Positions 1-8,779 of a stretch of DNA of 21,257 nt are shown here, piece by piece. A program made the translations under genes and the position numbers. The stretch spans positions 1 to 21,257 of the forward strand of contig JAJJLU010003992.1 of the NCBI GenBank assembly GCA_023807065.1, written 5' to 3'. Every line of letters begins with the position of its first letter. The first letter of the stretch is position 1. The notes under the pieces were generated by a model. The model saw nothing but the letters and a program-made list of their open reading frames with translations. It searched no databases and was not told where the DNA came from. Source of the stretch: Isotricha intestinalis (Eukaryota > Ciliophora > Litostomatea > Vestibuliferida > Isotrichidae).

Positions 1-91
1 AACTCATTAATTTTCTTTTTACTGATGATGGAGCTCCTAAAGCATATTTTCTTTGAACTCTTCTTGATGATGACACTTTATGAGTCTTCAT
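1..91 (-). CDS. RPL26: Large-subunit ribosomal protein uL24 (RPL26), N-terminal fragment
   Basis: This is the first 30 codons of a cytosolic 60S ribosomal protein, read on the minus strand from the ATG at 89-91 and cut by the left window edge. The translation begins MKTHKVSSSRR and contains RKYALGAPSSVKRKLMS. This follows the eukaryotic L26/uL24 N-terminus, which starts with MK, has a basic stretch around residues 10-15, then an APS motif followed by a basic run and a hydrophobic-Met-Ser end. In the family the KOW domain that binds 23S-like rRNA lies just downstream and is outside the window. The fragment is less AT-rich than its neighbours (GGA, GCT, CCA codons), as expected for a highly expressed gene. 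No intron is seen in the visible part. The match is by eye over 30 residues with one gap, but the motif order is distinctive. Confidence 0.85.
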   Translation of the reverse strand, partial: MKTHKVSSSRRVQRKYALGAPSSVKRKLMS

Positions 92-370
92 TTATATTAA
101 ATAATTTTTATTATTAGATATTTAATTTATTCATTTGTTTTTTTAAAAAATTAATAAATTAATTATTTTTTATATTATTTTAAATATGGTTTTTAAATAT
201 TAATTATTTAATTTGTGTTTTATATTTATTATAAAACAAATCACATATTTTTTACTTGATGTTTAAAGGAAAAAATATTTAAATAAATGTTATATTTTTT
301 TTGGTAATAAAATTTAAAAATACTTTTCAAAATAATTAAAAATTAAAATATTATAAATTTAAAATCAAAA
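92..370. promoter_or_regulatory. Divergent intergenic region between RPL26 and the coiled-coil gene
   Basis: Both flanking genes start outward from this 279-bp gap, so it should hold two promoters and two 5' leaders. It is almost pure A/T with T-runs and no open frame of note. I cannot place a TATA box or initiator, because TATA-like words occur by chance everywhere at this composition. Confidence 0.4.
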
Positions 371-2956
371 ATGGAAATTAATAATGATATAGTTTCAAAA
401 TCAGATATGATGTTTTTCAGAAATGAAATATTAGGTGATTTAAAGAAAATAGATTCTAAAATAAATTCAAAAATAGATGAAAAAAACACAGAAATAACAG
501 ATAGAATGTCAATATACGATCAAAAAATAACAATATTAATAACTCAAATATCTGAAATATATAATATAATAGCAAATCAAAAAAATCAAGATGACAAAAT
601 ATCTCAATTTGCACATTTTAAGCAAAAAACCGAAGAATCAATGTTTGTTTATGATTCTAGAATACATACTTTAGAAAAAGATATAAATAATGCAATATAT
701 AAATATGATAATATTATATCAAATAGTATTTTAGTTCCTGGTTTAATAGGTAATTCATGTAGATTTCCTACAGTAAGAGCTTTTTTAGATTATAGTAATA
801 AAACTTTTAAAGATTTACTATCTTTTAAAGATAAAAATACTGTTGATTTAAAATCTTATAAAAATAAACTTGAAAATTTAATTCAACAATTTAATCTACA
901 AATTGAAAATATTCAAACTAAATTTGCTGAATATGTTAATAAAAGATTTATTGAACTTGAAAATAAATTAAATGATCGAATTAAAATTACTGATGATAGA
1001 ATTGATGTATTAAGACTTGAAAATGGAAAATATGCAAATGAATTAGTTGAAAACACTAATCATATTAAAATTGAATGGAATAAATTAGAAGAATTTGAAA
1101 ATAATATTAATGAAAAAATAAAAGATGAAGTTCTTAAATTTCAAGAATTAAATGAAAATACCGTTAAAAAATTTAATGAAAATCAAAATGATTTTAAAAT
1201 AATAAAACAAAAATTTACTAGATTAAGTGAATTTATTAAAGATGTTAGATTTAGAAAAAATTTAGGACAAAATGTTCCTTTGAAAGCTTTTAAAGAAATA
1301 GGAAAACAAATTGATTTTTCTAAAAAACAAAAAGTAGATGATGACTCACTTTCAAAAAATGATTATAGTGCAGAGTTAAATATGAATAACAATAATGATT
1401 TATATAGTTTAAATTTAGATGATGAAGATTATAAAATGAACTCTCCAATGTCTCATAGACTGAGTGTTAGAAAAAAAGATTTAAATATATTAAAAAAAAT
1501 AAATGAAGGAAATAAGAGTATTAATAAAAAGAAAAGAAATTCTATGTTTAATGTTATTGGTGTTGGTAAAAAAAATAAACGTTCTGAAGATAATATTATT
1601 TTAAATTTAATTTCTGTTGAACCTAATAATAATTCAATTTCTAAGAATGAAAGTGATAAAAATGAAAATAAATCTTCTAAAGTTGAATCTAATATTTCTA
1701 AAAGTGAAAGTAAAAAAGAAATTGTAGAATATACTAATAAAAATAATATTTCAAAAAATGAAAAAAGAAAAGAAAAAATAGATGATACTTCTCCAATTGA
1801 AAATAAAAAAGAAATAATAGATGATACTTCTCCAATTGAAAATAAAAAAGAAATAATAGAAAATAATATTAAAAATATTGAAGATAATAAAAATAAAACT
1901 ACAAAAGAAATAATAATAAAAAATAATAAAAGTGAAAATCTCAATGATAAAGAATCAATAAAAGTTGATAATAAAAGTAAAAAAACAAGTAAAAAAGATA
2001 TAATAAAAATAAATAATTTAAGTAAAAATTCAAGCAAAAGAGAATTAACAGAAGTAAATATATCAAAATACCAAACACCAAAAAGAGAAATCGATAAAAA
2101 TAAAGATTTACCTGGCTTAAGTATACTAAAAAATAAAGGTAATTCTCCTGGAATGAAATTAACAACTAATGGAACAAATGTTAATTCAAGAAATAAATTA
2201 AATTTAAGTTCAAAAACTGAAAGAGAAATGAATTCTCCAAATGAATCAAAACCTTTATTTGAAGTAAGAAATTTTCAAACTAATAATAATACAATTTCAG
2301 ATAGTTCTTTAATTACTATTCTTCCTATAAACAAAAATAAAAATAATAATAATTATAATAGTCATAATCGTAGTAATAGTAATAATAATATCAATAATAT
2401 TAATAATTATAATATTAATAGTAATTATAATATTCAAAAAGTTTCAAGTTTAAGTCCAATTACAATTCCATTGAATAAAAAATATATGGAAGAAAATGAT
2501 AAAAAATTAAATGAAATAAATAATAAAATTGATACTACTGTTTATCAATTATATGCTTTAGAAGAATCGACAAATAAAAAATTTGAAGATATATTAGAAC
2601 AAATTAAGGTTATTATTGAAAATATGGGAAAAGTACAAAAGAAAAAAAAAGTTGTAAGTAGTGTTTTTGGAAATAATGATTCTTTATCAATTGGAAAAAA
2701 TAATAATTTTTTAATGACTGCAGTTAGTATTAATAAAAAAAATTCAGTTATTCCTAAAAAAAAATTAAATATTAGATTTGTAAAAGATGATGATGATGAT
2801 GTCCCAATTAGAGAACTTAAAAGAAAGAGAATTAAAAGTTTTAGGAATCTGCGTATATTTAATGATACAGAAGGAAGTTTAATAAGTTCTGATAATTCTC
2901 GAAAACTTTTAAAAACAATTGAACCTTTTTTAATAAAGAAATTTACTGATAAATAA
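371..2956 (+). CDS. Coiled-coil protein with low-complexity middle, function unknown
   Basis: This 861-residue protein is not assigned to a named family. Residues 1-300 are of normal complexity and rich in coiled-coil heptads. They include a less repetitive block starting GLIGNSCRFPTVRAF at residue 124 and ending near DVRFRKNLG at residue 291, which looks like the conserved core. Residues about 340-700 are Lys/Asn/Ser/Glu-rich low complexity, with an exact 39-bp tandem duplication. A second short coiled coil spans about 706-760, and a basic tail with five consecutive Asp residues follows. No signal peptide or membrane segment is seen, so it is probably cytoplasmic or cytoskeletal; that is inference. 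The ATG at 371 follows an A-rich leader and the ORF ends in TAA. Long antisense frames over the Lys/Asn-rich part are composition shadows. Confidence 0.8.
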   Translation: MEINNDIVSKSDMMFFRNEILGDLKKIDSKINSKIDEKNTEITDRMSIYDQKITILITQISEIYNIIANQKNQDDKISQFAHFKQKTEESMFVYDSRIHTLEKDINNAIYKYDNIISNSILVPGLIGNSCRFPTVRAFLDYSNKTFKDLLSFKDKNTVDLKSYKNKLENLIQQFNLQIENIQTKFAEYVNKRFIELENKLNDRIKITDDRIDVLRLENGKYANELVENTNHIKIEWNKLEEFENNINEKIKDEVLKFQELNENTVKKFNENQNDFKIIKQKFTRLSEFIKDVRFRKNLGQNVPLKAFKEIGKQIDFSKKQKVDDDSLSKNDYSAELNMNNNNDLYSLNLDDEDYKMNSPMSHRLSVRKKDLNILKKINEGNKSINKKKRNSMFNVIGVGKKNKRSEDNIILNLISVEPNNNSISKNESDKNENKSSKVESNISKSESKKEIVEYTNKNNISKNEKRKEKIDDTSPIENKKEIIDDTSPIENKKEIIENNIKNIEDNKNKTTKEIIIKNNKSENLNDKESIKVDNKSKKTSKKDIIKINNLSKNSSKRELTEVNISKYQTPKREIDKNKDLPGLSILKNKGNSPGMKLTTNGTNVNSRNKLNLSSKTEREMNSPNESKPLFEVRNFQTNNNTISDSSLITILPINKNKNNNNYNSHNRSNSNNNINNINNYNINSNYNIQKVSSLSPITIPLNKKYMEENDKKLNEINNKIDTTVYQLYALEESTNKKFEDILEQIKVIIENMGKVQKKKKVVSSVFGNNDSLSIGKNNNFLMTAVSINKKNSVIPKKKLNIRFVKDDDDDVPIRELKRKRIKSFRNLRIFNDTEGSLISSDNSRKLLKTIEPFLIKKFTDK
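1781..1858 (+). repeat. Exact 39-bp tandem duplication inside the coiled-coil gene
   Basis: Two identical adjacent 39-bp units (1781-1819 and 1820-1858) encode two copies of a 13-residue unit beginning DDTSPIENKKEI. The unit is a multiple of three, so the reading frame is kept. Its DDTSP core differs from the surrounding Lys/Asn-rich sequence. Perfect identity at DNA level suggests a recent slippage or unequal-exchange event. Confidence 0.9.
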
Positions 2957-3065
2957 TATATGTTTTTTTTGTATTTTTTATATATTTTATTTATTTGGTA
3001 ATATATTTAAAATTAATTATATTTAAATTTTTAATTTTATAATAATTAAAATATTAAATTAAATT

Positions 3066-5403
3066 ATGAAGTCAAACTTATTTAAGTAAAATCTAATTTT
3101 TTATAAATAGAGATTCAATTAGAAATCATTTGATTAAAAATATAAAAAAAGTGAAAAAAAAAACTAGATTAAAGTTAAGTAATGAATTATCAATTAATAA
3201 TACTAATAATACTATTATAAAACCAAGAAAAATAAATTCAGGATCACTCAACTTAAAAAATATTATATCATTTAATAATAATAACCGTAAAAGAGTAAAT
3301 TCATTTGATTTTTCAAACTTAAATAATAATAATATATCTAAATCAGAAATGTATAAAAATACAAAGAGAAAAAGAAGAAATTTAATTTTAAGAGGAAATA
3401 ATAATTATAGAACAATTGATAATCCTTCTATTTCAGATTCAAATTCAAGTACACATAATTCTTCTGCTAAAACACAAAATTTTTCAGAACATAATTTAAG
3501 AAAATATTTATTTTTAAATGAAGATAATTTAATTGAACATAAATTAAATTATATAAACAGAAAAAAAAATAATATTTTAATTAATGGAAATAATTCTTCT
3601 ACTTTAGATAATTTACAAAATGAAAAAGATAAAAAAGATTTTCCTAAAATAAATAGACATATTCATTGTTTTTCTTCTTTAACAGATAGAAATTATACAA
3701 ATAATAATTCTAGAATTGAATATAGTCATCATTTATCAAGAAAGAAAAATTCAACACCTGTTAAATTATTTAATACAAATAACAATTCTATTAATTCTTT
3801 AGGTAATGATTTAGATTCTCCTAAAATTTACAATTTTAAAACTTCTAATTTGAGTAAAAATAAAAATATTTTAAAAAAAAGAGTAGAAACCCCAAATTTT
3901 TCTTCTAAATTAAAAGAAAGACTTTTAATTCAAAATAGAAATAAAAAAATGATAAATAATTTAAATCCTTCAATTAAAGGGTTAATTAGTAATACGAATT
4001 ATTTAATATTAAAGAAAAAAAAAATGAAAAAAGCTAAAACACTTTTAAATCAAAAAAGAATAAAAATAAATGATGAATACGAAAATAATAAATTATATTA
4101 TAAATCAGATTTAGAAATTGAATTAAAGAAAAAAATAAATATTAAATTTGAGAAAAAATCAGAAAAAAATATAATAAATAGAAGAAGTCAACCACAATAT
4201 AAAATAAGTGAAGAATTAAATGAATTAACAAATACTAAAAATAATAATGAATTTAAAGAAAATAATAAAGATAATACTCTGAATAATTTAAGTATATTAA
4301 ACTTAAATAAAATAAAAAGAAATAATTTGCTTTTATATAATAGTAGTTCTGAATCTGATAGTGAAAATTCTGATGAATCATTAGATTCTTTTACCAATAA
4401 TATCAAAAGAATTAAATTAAATTGTGATATTAGTTCTTATTTTATGTCTCCATTGAAAGTTAAAGAAAATTTTTCAATTTTTCCAATTCCAAATTATGGG
4501 AAAAATAGATTTGAAAAAGATATTATTTGTAAATTGAATAAAATTGAAAAAAAAGTAGTAAGTAAAAAATTAAATATTATACATAAATTTCAAGATAAAA
4601 ATTGGAATTTAATTTGTTCATATGAATCAAATATTGATAAATTAATAAATAAAACAAATCAAAATGATAAAACAAAAATTCAAATTTTAAACAGTTTAAA
4701 AATTGATAAAAAATTAATTTCAAATTCATATAAATATGAATTTCCAATTTTAAAAAAAAAAATAAGAATAAAAAATAAATATAAACCTTTAAATAAGAAT
4801 TTTCTTAATAATTATTTGTTAGAAAAATATTTTTACATTAACATATCTCAAGAAATATATAGATTTCATCAAAATTTTTTGAAAAATGAAAATTGTTCAA
4901 ATCTAATTCAAAATTTTTCTCTAATTAAACCGATTCAAAGAAGAAATAATTTTAAAATGAGACATTCTAAAACAATTCAACCATATAGAAGAATAACAAT
5001 ACATAAAATGAAAGTATTTTCAAAAGAAAATTTTTTTTTCGTTTTTCTCTTTTATATAAAAGACTATGAATATTATATTAATCCTAAAGCAAAACCAATT
5101 AAATATGAAAAAATGAAAAAGAAATTAAATTGGTTTTATGATTTAAACTCAAGAAAAAAAACAACAAAAAATTTAGGAAAATCAACTCTAAAAGTATTAT
5201 TAAAAAAAGATGTTCAAAAATTTCAGTTTGAAAATTTTACATTAAATCAAGGAAAAGAAACAAATAAAATAGAACAAAAAATAAAAGAAACAGATTATTT
5301 AATGAATGCCTTTAGAAAGAATAGATTTTTACAAAAAAAAAATAAAAAAAACTCATTCAAAATCAATAGAATTAAATATATTAAAAAGGAAAAAAGGAAA
5401 TAA
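3066..5403 (+). CDS. Large basic low-complexity protein, two exons (3066-3085, 3111-5403); probably continues into the ankyrin frame
   Basis: The main frame is open from 3097 and has no ATG until 3349, so a start must lie upstream. Splicing out 3086-3110 joins ATG AAG TCA (3066 onward) in frame to the body, giving an N-terminus of MKSNLFKDSIRNHLIKN and about 770 residues to the TAA at 5401-5403. The protein is very Lys/Asn/Ser-rich and basic, with an acidic serine cluster (SSSESDSENSDE) encoded near 4345-4380 that resembles a casein-kinase-2 type substrate. The segment encoded from about 4440 to 5330 is less repetitive and likely folded. No catalytic motif is recognised. The last ~18 codons have poor codon use (three C-ending codons close together), and the overlapping +1 frame encodes ankyrin repeats with no separate promoter. 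The true C-terminus is therefore probably the ankyrin domain, for a total of about 915 residues. Confidence 0.7.
3086..3110 (+). other. 25-nt spliceosomal intron
   Basis: The sequence starts GTAAAATCTAAT and ends ATAAATAG. It has a GTA donor, TAG acceptor, and a CTAAT resembling a branch-point motif 14-18 nt before the 3' end. Its removal joins a 20-nt first exon with an ATG to the 757-codon frame that otherwise lacks a start. Unspliced, translation from the same ATG stops at once (TAA at 3087-3089). The frame match (20 + 19 = 39 nt before the codon at 3130) and the boundary sequences together make this convincing, though no transcript is available here. Confidence 0.75.
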
Positions 5404-5842
5404 ATTAGATAAAAAAATATATAATTATGTCACAAAATATCAAATGATATCAAAAGTAAAAGATTTAAAAATGAAAATGATAGAAAAATTAGATTTATAT
5501 GAAATAATATTCTTTCATATAAAAGATAGAAATTATCATTTATTTAAATCAATATATGAAAAATATAAAATAAATCCAGATTTAACAGATAACGAAGGAA
5601 ATTCATTATTATCTTTAGCAGTTCAAAGTAATTCTTTTCAAATAGTTAATTATTTAATAAATTGTGGAGCTTCAGTTAATACTAAAAATAATAGTAATAA
5701 CACTCCTCTTCATTTTGCTTTATCTTTTCATAATTATGAAATTGCAGATATGCTTATTAGATGTGGAGCTGATGAAAAAGTTATTAATAAAAATGGTGTT
5801 ACTCCTTGGCAATGTTTAGATAGTACAGTTTCTATTATTTAA
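5306..5842 (+). CDS. Ankyrin-repeat domain, probably the C-terminus of the preceding gene in a shifted frame
   Basis: This frame encodes two ankyrin repeats and the beginning of a third. Repeat 1 (residues ~95-128) has GNSLLSLAVQ followed by IVNYLINCGASVN. Repeat 2 (~129-161) has NNTPLHFALSFHNYEIADM, then LIRCGAD. A partial repeat 3 reads NGVTPWQC before the end. Ankyrin repeats bind other proteins; no partner can be named. The nominal ATG at 5306 lies inside the upstream frame with no intergenic spacer. No GT dinucleotide exists between 5306 and 5403, so a canonical intron cannot join the two frames. A one-base change in the A-run at 5333-5351 would fuse them. An independent 178-residue gene starting within the upstream CDS is the less likely reading. 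Confidence 0.75.
   Translation: MPLERIDFYKKKIKKTHSKSIELNILKRKKGNKLDKKIYNYVTKYQMISKVKDLKMKMIEKLDLYEIIFFHIKDRNYHLFKSIYEKYKINPDLTDNEGNSLLSLAVQSNSFQIVNYLINCGASVNTKNNSNNTPLHFALSFHNYEIADMLIRCGADEKVINKNGVTPWQCLDSTVSII
5333..5351 (+). other. Poly-A frame-break site between basic protein and ankyrin frame
   Basis: The run is A10, one T, then A8. Upstream of it the frame of the basic protein is well used. From 5352 onward the +1 frame has better codons: C at 5352, 5358 and 5364 are third positions in the old frame but second positions in the ankyrin frame, and third-position C is rare throughout this window. That places the break in the homopolymer, so a sequencing or assembly indel is the simplest cause. 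A real frameshift mutation or programmed slippage is possible. Confidence 0.6.
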
Positions 5843-6214
5843 TTTAAATTTTTTTAGATGTTTGTTTTATGGATTAATTTTGGAATGTATTTTTTAATTG
5901 TTTTCTTTTTAGAATATTTTTATTTTTTACGTTTATAATTATTTTTTGTGTTGTTTTATAAGTATTTTTTATTTTTTGTATAATAAAAAATGATTATATC
6001 AAATAAGTGATTTTTATTTTTTTTTTTGTTTTTTTTATTTTTGGAAAAGAATCATATATTAAAAAAATTTAAATCAAAATTATAAAATCATAAAATTTTA
6101 TATAAAATAAAAAATAAACCTTAATAAAAAACATACTACATTAGAGACAAAAAAATATAATTTATTATATTATTTAAAAAGATTTCTATCATATAAATAT
6201 ATTAATTACATCCG
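5843..6214. other. Convergent 3' intergenic region
   Basis: This gap separates the ends of the ankyrin frame (plus) and the cyclin gene (minus). The left ~200 bp is T-rich on the plus strand and the right ~150 bp is A-rich, that is, T-rich on the minus strand. Each gene is thus followed by T-rich sequence on its own sense strand, as expected for U-rich 3' UTR and polyadenylation regions. The composition switches near 6050-6060. No ORF, RNA gene or repeat is seen. Confidence 0.5.
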
Positions 6215-6700
6215 CTAATAATTTCCTAAGTAATTAACATATTTTTCATATATTTCATCATTAACATACAAATCAAAATTTAATAATTGAATACAGCATC
6301 TTTCTAAATCATTAATTTCTTTTAAATCAACACCACCAACTCTAGCATAATATTCATTACTATAAAAACAATCTTCATTATATTTAATTGCCAATAAACA
6401 ACAAGACATAAATAATCTATGAATATTATGAGGATTTAATATTGTATCAGTTAATCCACATATTCGATCACAATATATTAAAGTTAAAACTAAAGTTGAT
6501 TCTTCTATTCCAGAATATTTTTTTATTCTTTCTATATAATAATCTATTGGTATTCCTGGAATTTTTTTTGCTGAAAAAGGATCCTTAGGATTATGTTCTA
6601 TATTTGAATTTGCTTTTGTTAATTCTAATACCAATCCAGATATTGAAAAGGATATATTTGCATTCTTATTAATATTATCTTTATTTATTTTCACTGACAT
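6215..6700 (-). CDS. PHO80-like (P/U-type) cyclin
   Basis: A complete 161-residue single-domain cyclin. The cyclin box runs from about residue 50 to 155. It contains RIKKYSGIEESTLVLTLIY followed by CDRI, then NPHNIHRLFMSCCLLAIKYN, and the family hallmark YSNEYYARVGGVDLKEIN with LE and a LLNFDLYV end. In fungi, PHO80/PCL cyclins activate the CDK Pho85 in nutrient signalling; plant P/U-type and many protist cyclins share this fold and partner with related CDKs. The Asp in CDRI and the Lys in AIKYN fall where cyclin-box residues that contact the kinase lie. The length is typical of minimal PHO80-type cyclins, with only a short Asn-rich N-terminal tail. The ORF ends in TAG, the only TAG terminator in the window. 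No destruction box is evident. Confidence 0.9.
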   Translation of the reverse strand: MSVKINKDNINKNANISFSISGLVLELTKANSNIEHNPKDPFSAKKIPGIPIDYYIERIKKYSGIEESTLVLTLIYCDRICGLTDTILNPHNIHRLFMSCCLLAIKYNEDCFYSNEYYARVGGVDLKEINDLERCCIQLLNFDLYVNDEIYEKYVNYLGNY

Positions 6701-6873
6701 AATTAAAAATTTTATTTTGTTTTTTTTATAAATAAATGTTTTCTATTTAAAATGATATAAATATAAATTAATTAATTTTATAAATAAGTACATTACTACC
6801 TTTTGAATTTATTAATTATTTGAATTTTAAATTAATTTTTTTTTTCTTTAATTAATTAGGAATAGAACTAATA

Positions 6874-8637
6874 TTATGAACTCTTAAATTTAGAATCCAC
6901 AATATTTTGGTATTGGTTTTCATAATTATCTTCATCATCTTCAATACTTTCATTTTCTTTAGAGATATTTTCAAAAATAAGAAAGCCTATTTTTTGTGGT
7001 AAACCATATGATAAAACAATACTAAAAAAAGAAAAAGTTAAATGATATAAAATTAAGAAATTATCATTATTATTAAATCTGAAGAATAAAGGACCCATTA
7101 AAGTACCAATTTTCCCAAATCCTTTATTATAAGATAAACCTTTAGTTCTTAATACTGAAGGATAAATTAAAGAAGTGATTATATAAAGAAGTAAATAAAG
7201 ACAATTCCAACATACTTCAGCAATATAAATTAATATCATTTCAGTTCTTTTATTTATAGTAACTAAACAAAAAGATAAAACTATAAATGATAATAATTGT
7301 AATCCTACTAAAGTTGGATGAATAACTAATTTTCCCAGAGAAAATAATAAAAGGATAATAAAAAATCCAATAAAATCTGCAATATATGATATTAATGTTA
7401 TTATACTTTCTCCTGAATTTGGAATAAAACTTTTTTTATGGAAATTTATTGCATCTTTTATTATTAGACATGAAGTCCAAATATAAGATAATATTAAAAA
7501 ATTGTTTATTTGACTTTTTGATTTAATTAAATATATTGGAGTATAATCTTTCATTTTAAATTTACCAAATACTATTTTTGATAAAGGATTTGTATCATTT
7601 ATAATATCCATTTTTGATTCTGAATAACTTAATTTACTTGAAATTGATTTAGTAATTGTTGAAATTGATATTATATCATTTTCTTCATTTTCTTTTATTA
7701 AAGGTTGATTTAAATTTAATATACTATTATTAATTGAATTTAAACTAAGAGAACTTCTTAAACTTTGAGAACTTCTATTTTTTTTTTCAAATGATGATAT
7801 AAATTCTAAATCTTCAGGTAATATTTCTTTATTATTATATTTTGCTATTTTTGATAAATTTTCTTCAAAAGATTCAATTTTTCCATTTAATAAATTATAA
7901 ACTGGGCTTTCAATTAAAATGTAAACAATTAAAATATATAATAATAAATTTACCAATGCAAAAATAATTGTAGTAATTTGCCAATTTTTAATAATAATAT
8001 TAAAAAAAATAAAAGTAATCATTCCACATATTGGAAGTCCAGAAACAATTAAGCAAATATAAATAGGAATGTTTTCGTGTTTAACGACTTCACTAATATA
8101 AATTAATAAAGTAATCATTATATTATAACTACAAAATCCAATTATTATTAATAAACACATCATAAAATAATAATTTTCAAAAAGAATTATTCCAAATAAA
8201 ATGAAAGAAACAATATTTATTGGTATTAATAATAATAAAGTTTTTTTTCTTCCTATATAATCAGCAAAAACATAAGTAAAAAGAGATCCAAATATTCCTG
8301 AAGATAAATATACTATTTCAATAAAATTTGTTTTTCTTCTATTACAATAAATTTTTAAATGGACTACTAAAGAATTAAAAGATCTAGAATAATCAACATC
8401 AAATATTTTTGTTGTTGAATTTTCACACATTTCATAAGTTAAAAAAACACTATCTAATTTATTAGGAATGAAAACATAAGGAAGATCATCTAAATAAGGG
8501 ACTGCAATATTAAAGTATTCACAACAAGTAAATTGAAAAATAAATATAAGAACAATTGTTATTTGATATTTATTTGATAATCCTGCTTTTTCAAAAACAT
8601 TATCTAGTTTTTTTGATAATTTTGATAATTCTTTCAT
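6874..8637 (-). CDS. SLC22-like major facilitator superfamily transporter
   Basis: A 587-residue polytopic membrane protein with about 12 hydrophobic segments. The first is around residues 24-44, followed by a polar loop with Cys and Asn residues, as in the large first extracellular loop of organic cation/anion transporters. The MFS signature ADYIGRKK falls at about 125-132, between TM2 and TM3. ESPVYNLLNGKIESFEENL after TM6 (from about 242) matches the SLC22/sugar-porter PESP-type motif. The central cytoplasmic loop (about 245-375) is unusually long and Ser-rich (SSQSLRSSLSLNS), probably a phosphorylated regulatory insert. TM7-12 follow, and the C-terminal tail is acidic. The family moves organic ions, carnitine-like compounds or related solutes at the plasma membrane; the substrate cannot be read from sequence. 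It is transcribed away from the protease gene across a 142-bp gap. Confidence 0.88.
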   Translation of the reverse strand: MKELSKLSKKLDNVFEKAGLSNKYQITIVLIFIFQFTCCEYFNIAVPYLDDLPYVFIPNKLDSVFLTYEMCENSTTKIFDVDYSRSFNSLVVHLKIYCNRRKTNFIEIVYLSSGIFGSLFTYVFADYIGRKKTLLLLIPINIVSFILFGIILFENYYFMMCLLIIIGFCSYNIMITLLIYISEVVKHENIPIYICLIVSGLPICGMITFIFFNIIIKNWQITTIIFALVNLLLYILIVYILIESPVYNLLNGKIESFEENLSKIAKYNNKEILPEDLEFISSFEKKNRSSQSLRSSLSLNSINNSILNLNQPLIKENEENDIISISTITKSISSKLSYSESKMDIINDTNPLSKIVFGKFKMKDYTPIYLIKSKSQINNFLILSYIWTSCLIIKDAINFHKKSFIPNSGESIITLISYIADFIGFFIILLLFSLGKLVIHPTLVGLQLLSFIVLSFCLVTINKRTEMILIYIAEVCWNCLYLLLYIITSLIYPSVLRTKGLSYNKGFGKIGTLMGPLFFRFNNNDNFLILYHLTFSFFSIVLSYGLPQKIGFLIFENISKENESIEDDEDNYENQYQNIVDSKFKSS

Positions 8638-8650
8638 ATATTTTTAAATT

Positions 8651-8670
8651 ATTAATTAATTAATTAATTA
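8651..8670. repeat. (ATTA)5 simple repeat in a divergent promoter
   Basis: Five perfect ATTA units lie within the 142-bp gap (8638-8779) between the divergently transcribed transporter and protease genes, ending just upstream of the transporter start. At this base composition a short microsatellite is unsurprising. Its position in a shared promoter is the only reason to note it. Confidence 0.7.
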
Positions 8671-8779
8671 AATTTAAAAAAAATATTGAAAAATAAAATA
8701 TTAAAATAAAGTTTTTAAATTTATATAAACGTTTTAAATAATATTAAATATTTAAAAATAATTAATAATTAAAAGTAAA

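Noticed and set aside
1..54. Plus-strand frame reading FLFTDDGAPKAYFL and ending in TGA, as the tail of another gene
   Set aside because: The minus strand of the same bases gives a clear RPL26 N-terminus with ATG; the plus reading is its shadow.
1453..2165. Long hydrophobic minus-strand frames opposite the coiled-coil gene
   Set aside because: They are the antisense of Lys/Asn-rich codons, giving Phe/Leu/Ile-rich translations with no membrane-protein organisation.
3130..3132. TTG as the start codon of the large basic protein
   Set aside because: Non-ATG initiation is unlikely in a nuclear gene, and a 25-nt intron gives an in-frame ATG just upstream.
5194..5226. A GT...CAG intron joining the basic and ankyrin frames
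   Set aside because: Its length of 33 nt does not change frame, it lacks the CTAAT-like motif, and the ankyrin frame has a stop (TGA at 5303-5305) before its open part.
5398..5404. Euplotes-type +1 frameshift at AAA-TAA-A as the preferred explanation
   Set aside because: Codon use already favours the ankyrin frame from about 5352, before this site, and AAA-TAA is common by chance here. Kept only as an alternative.
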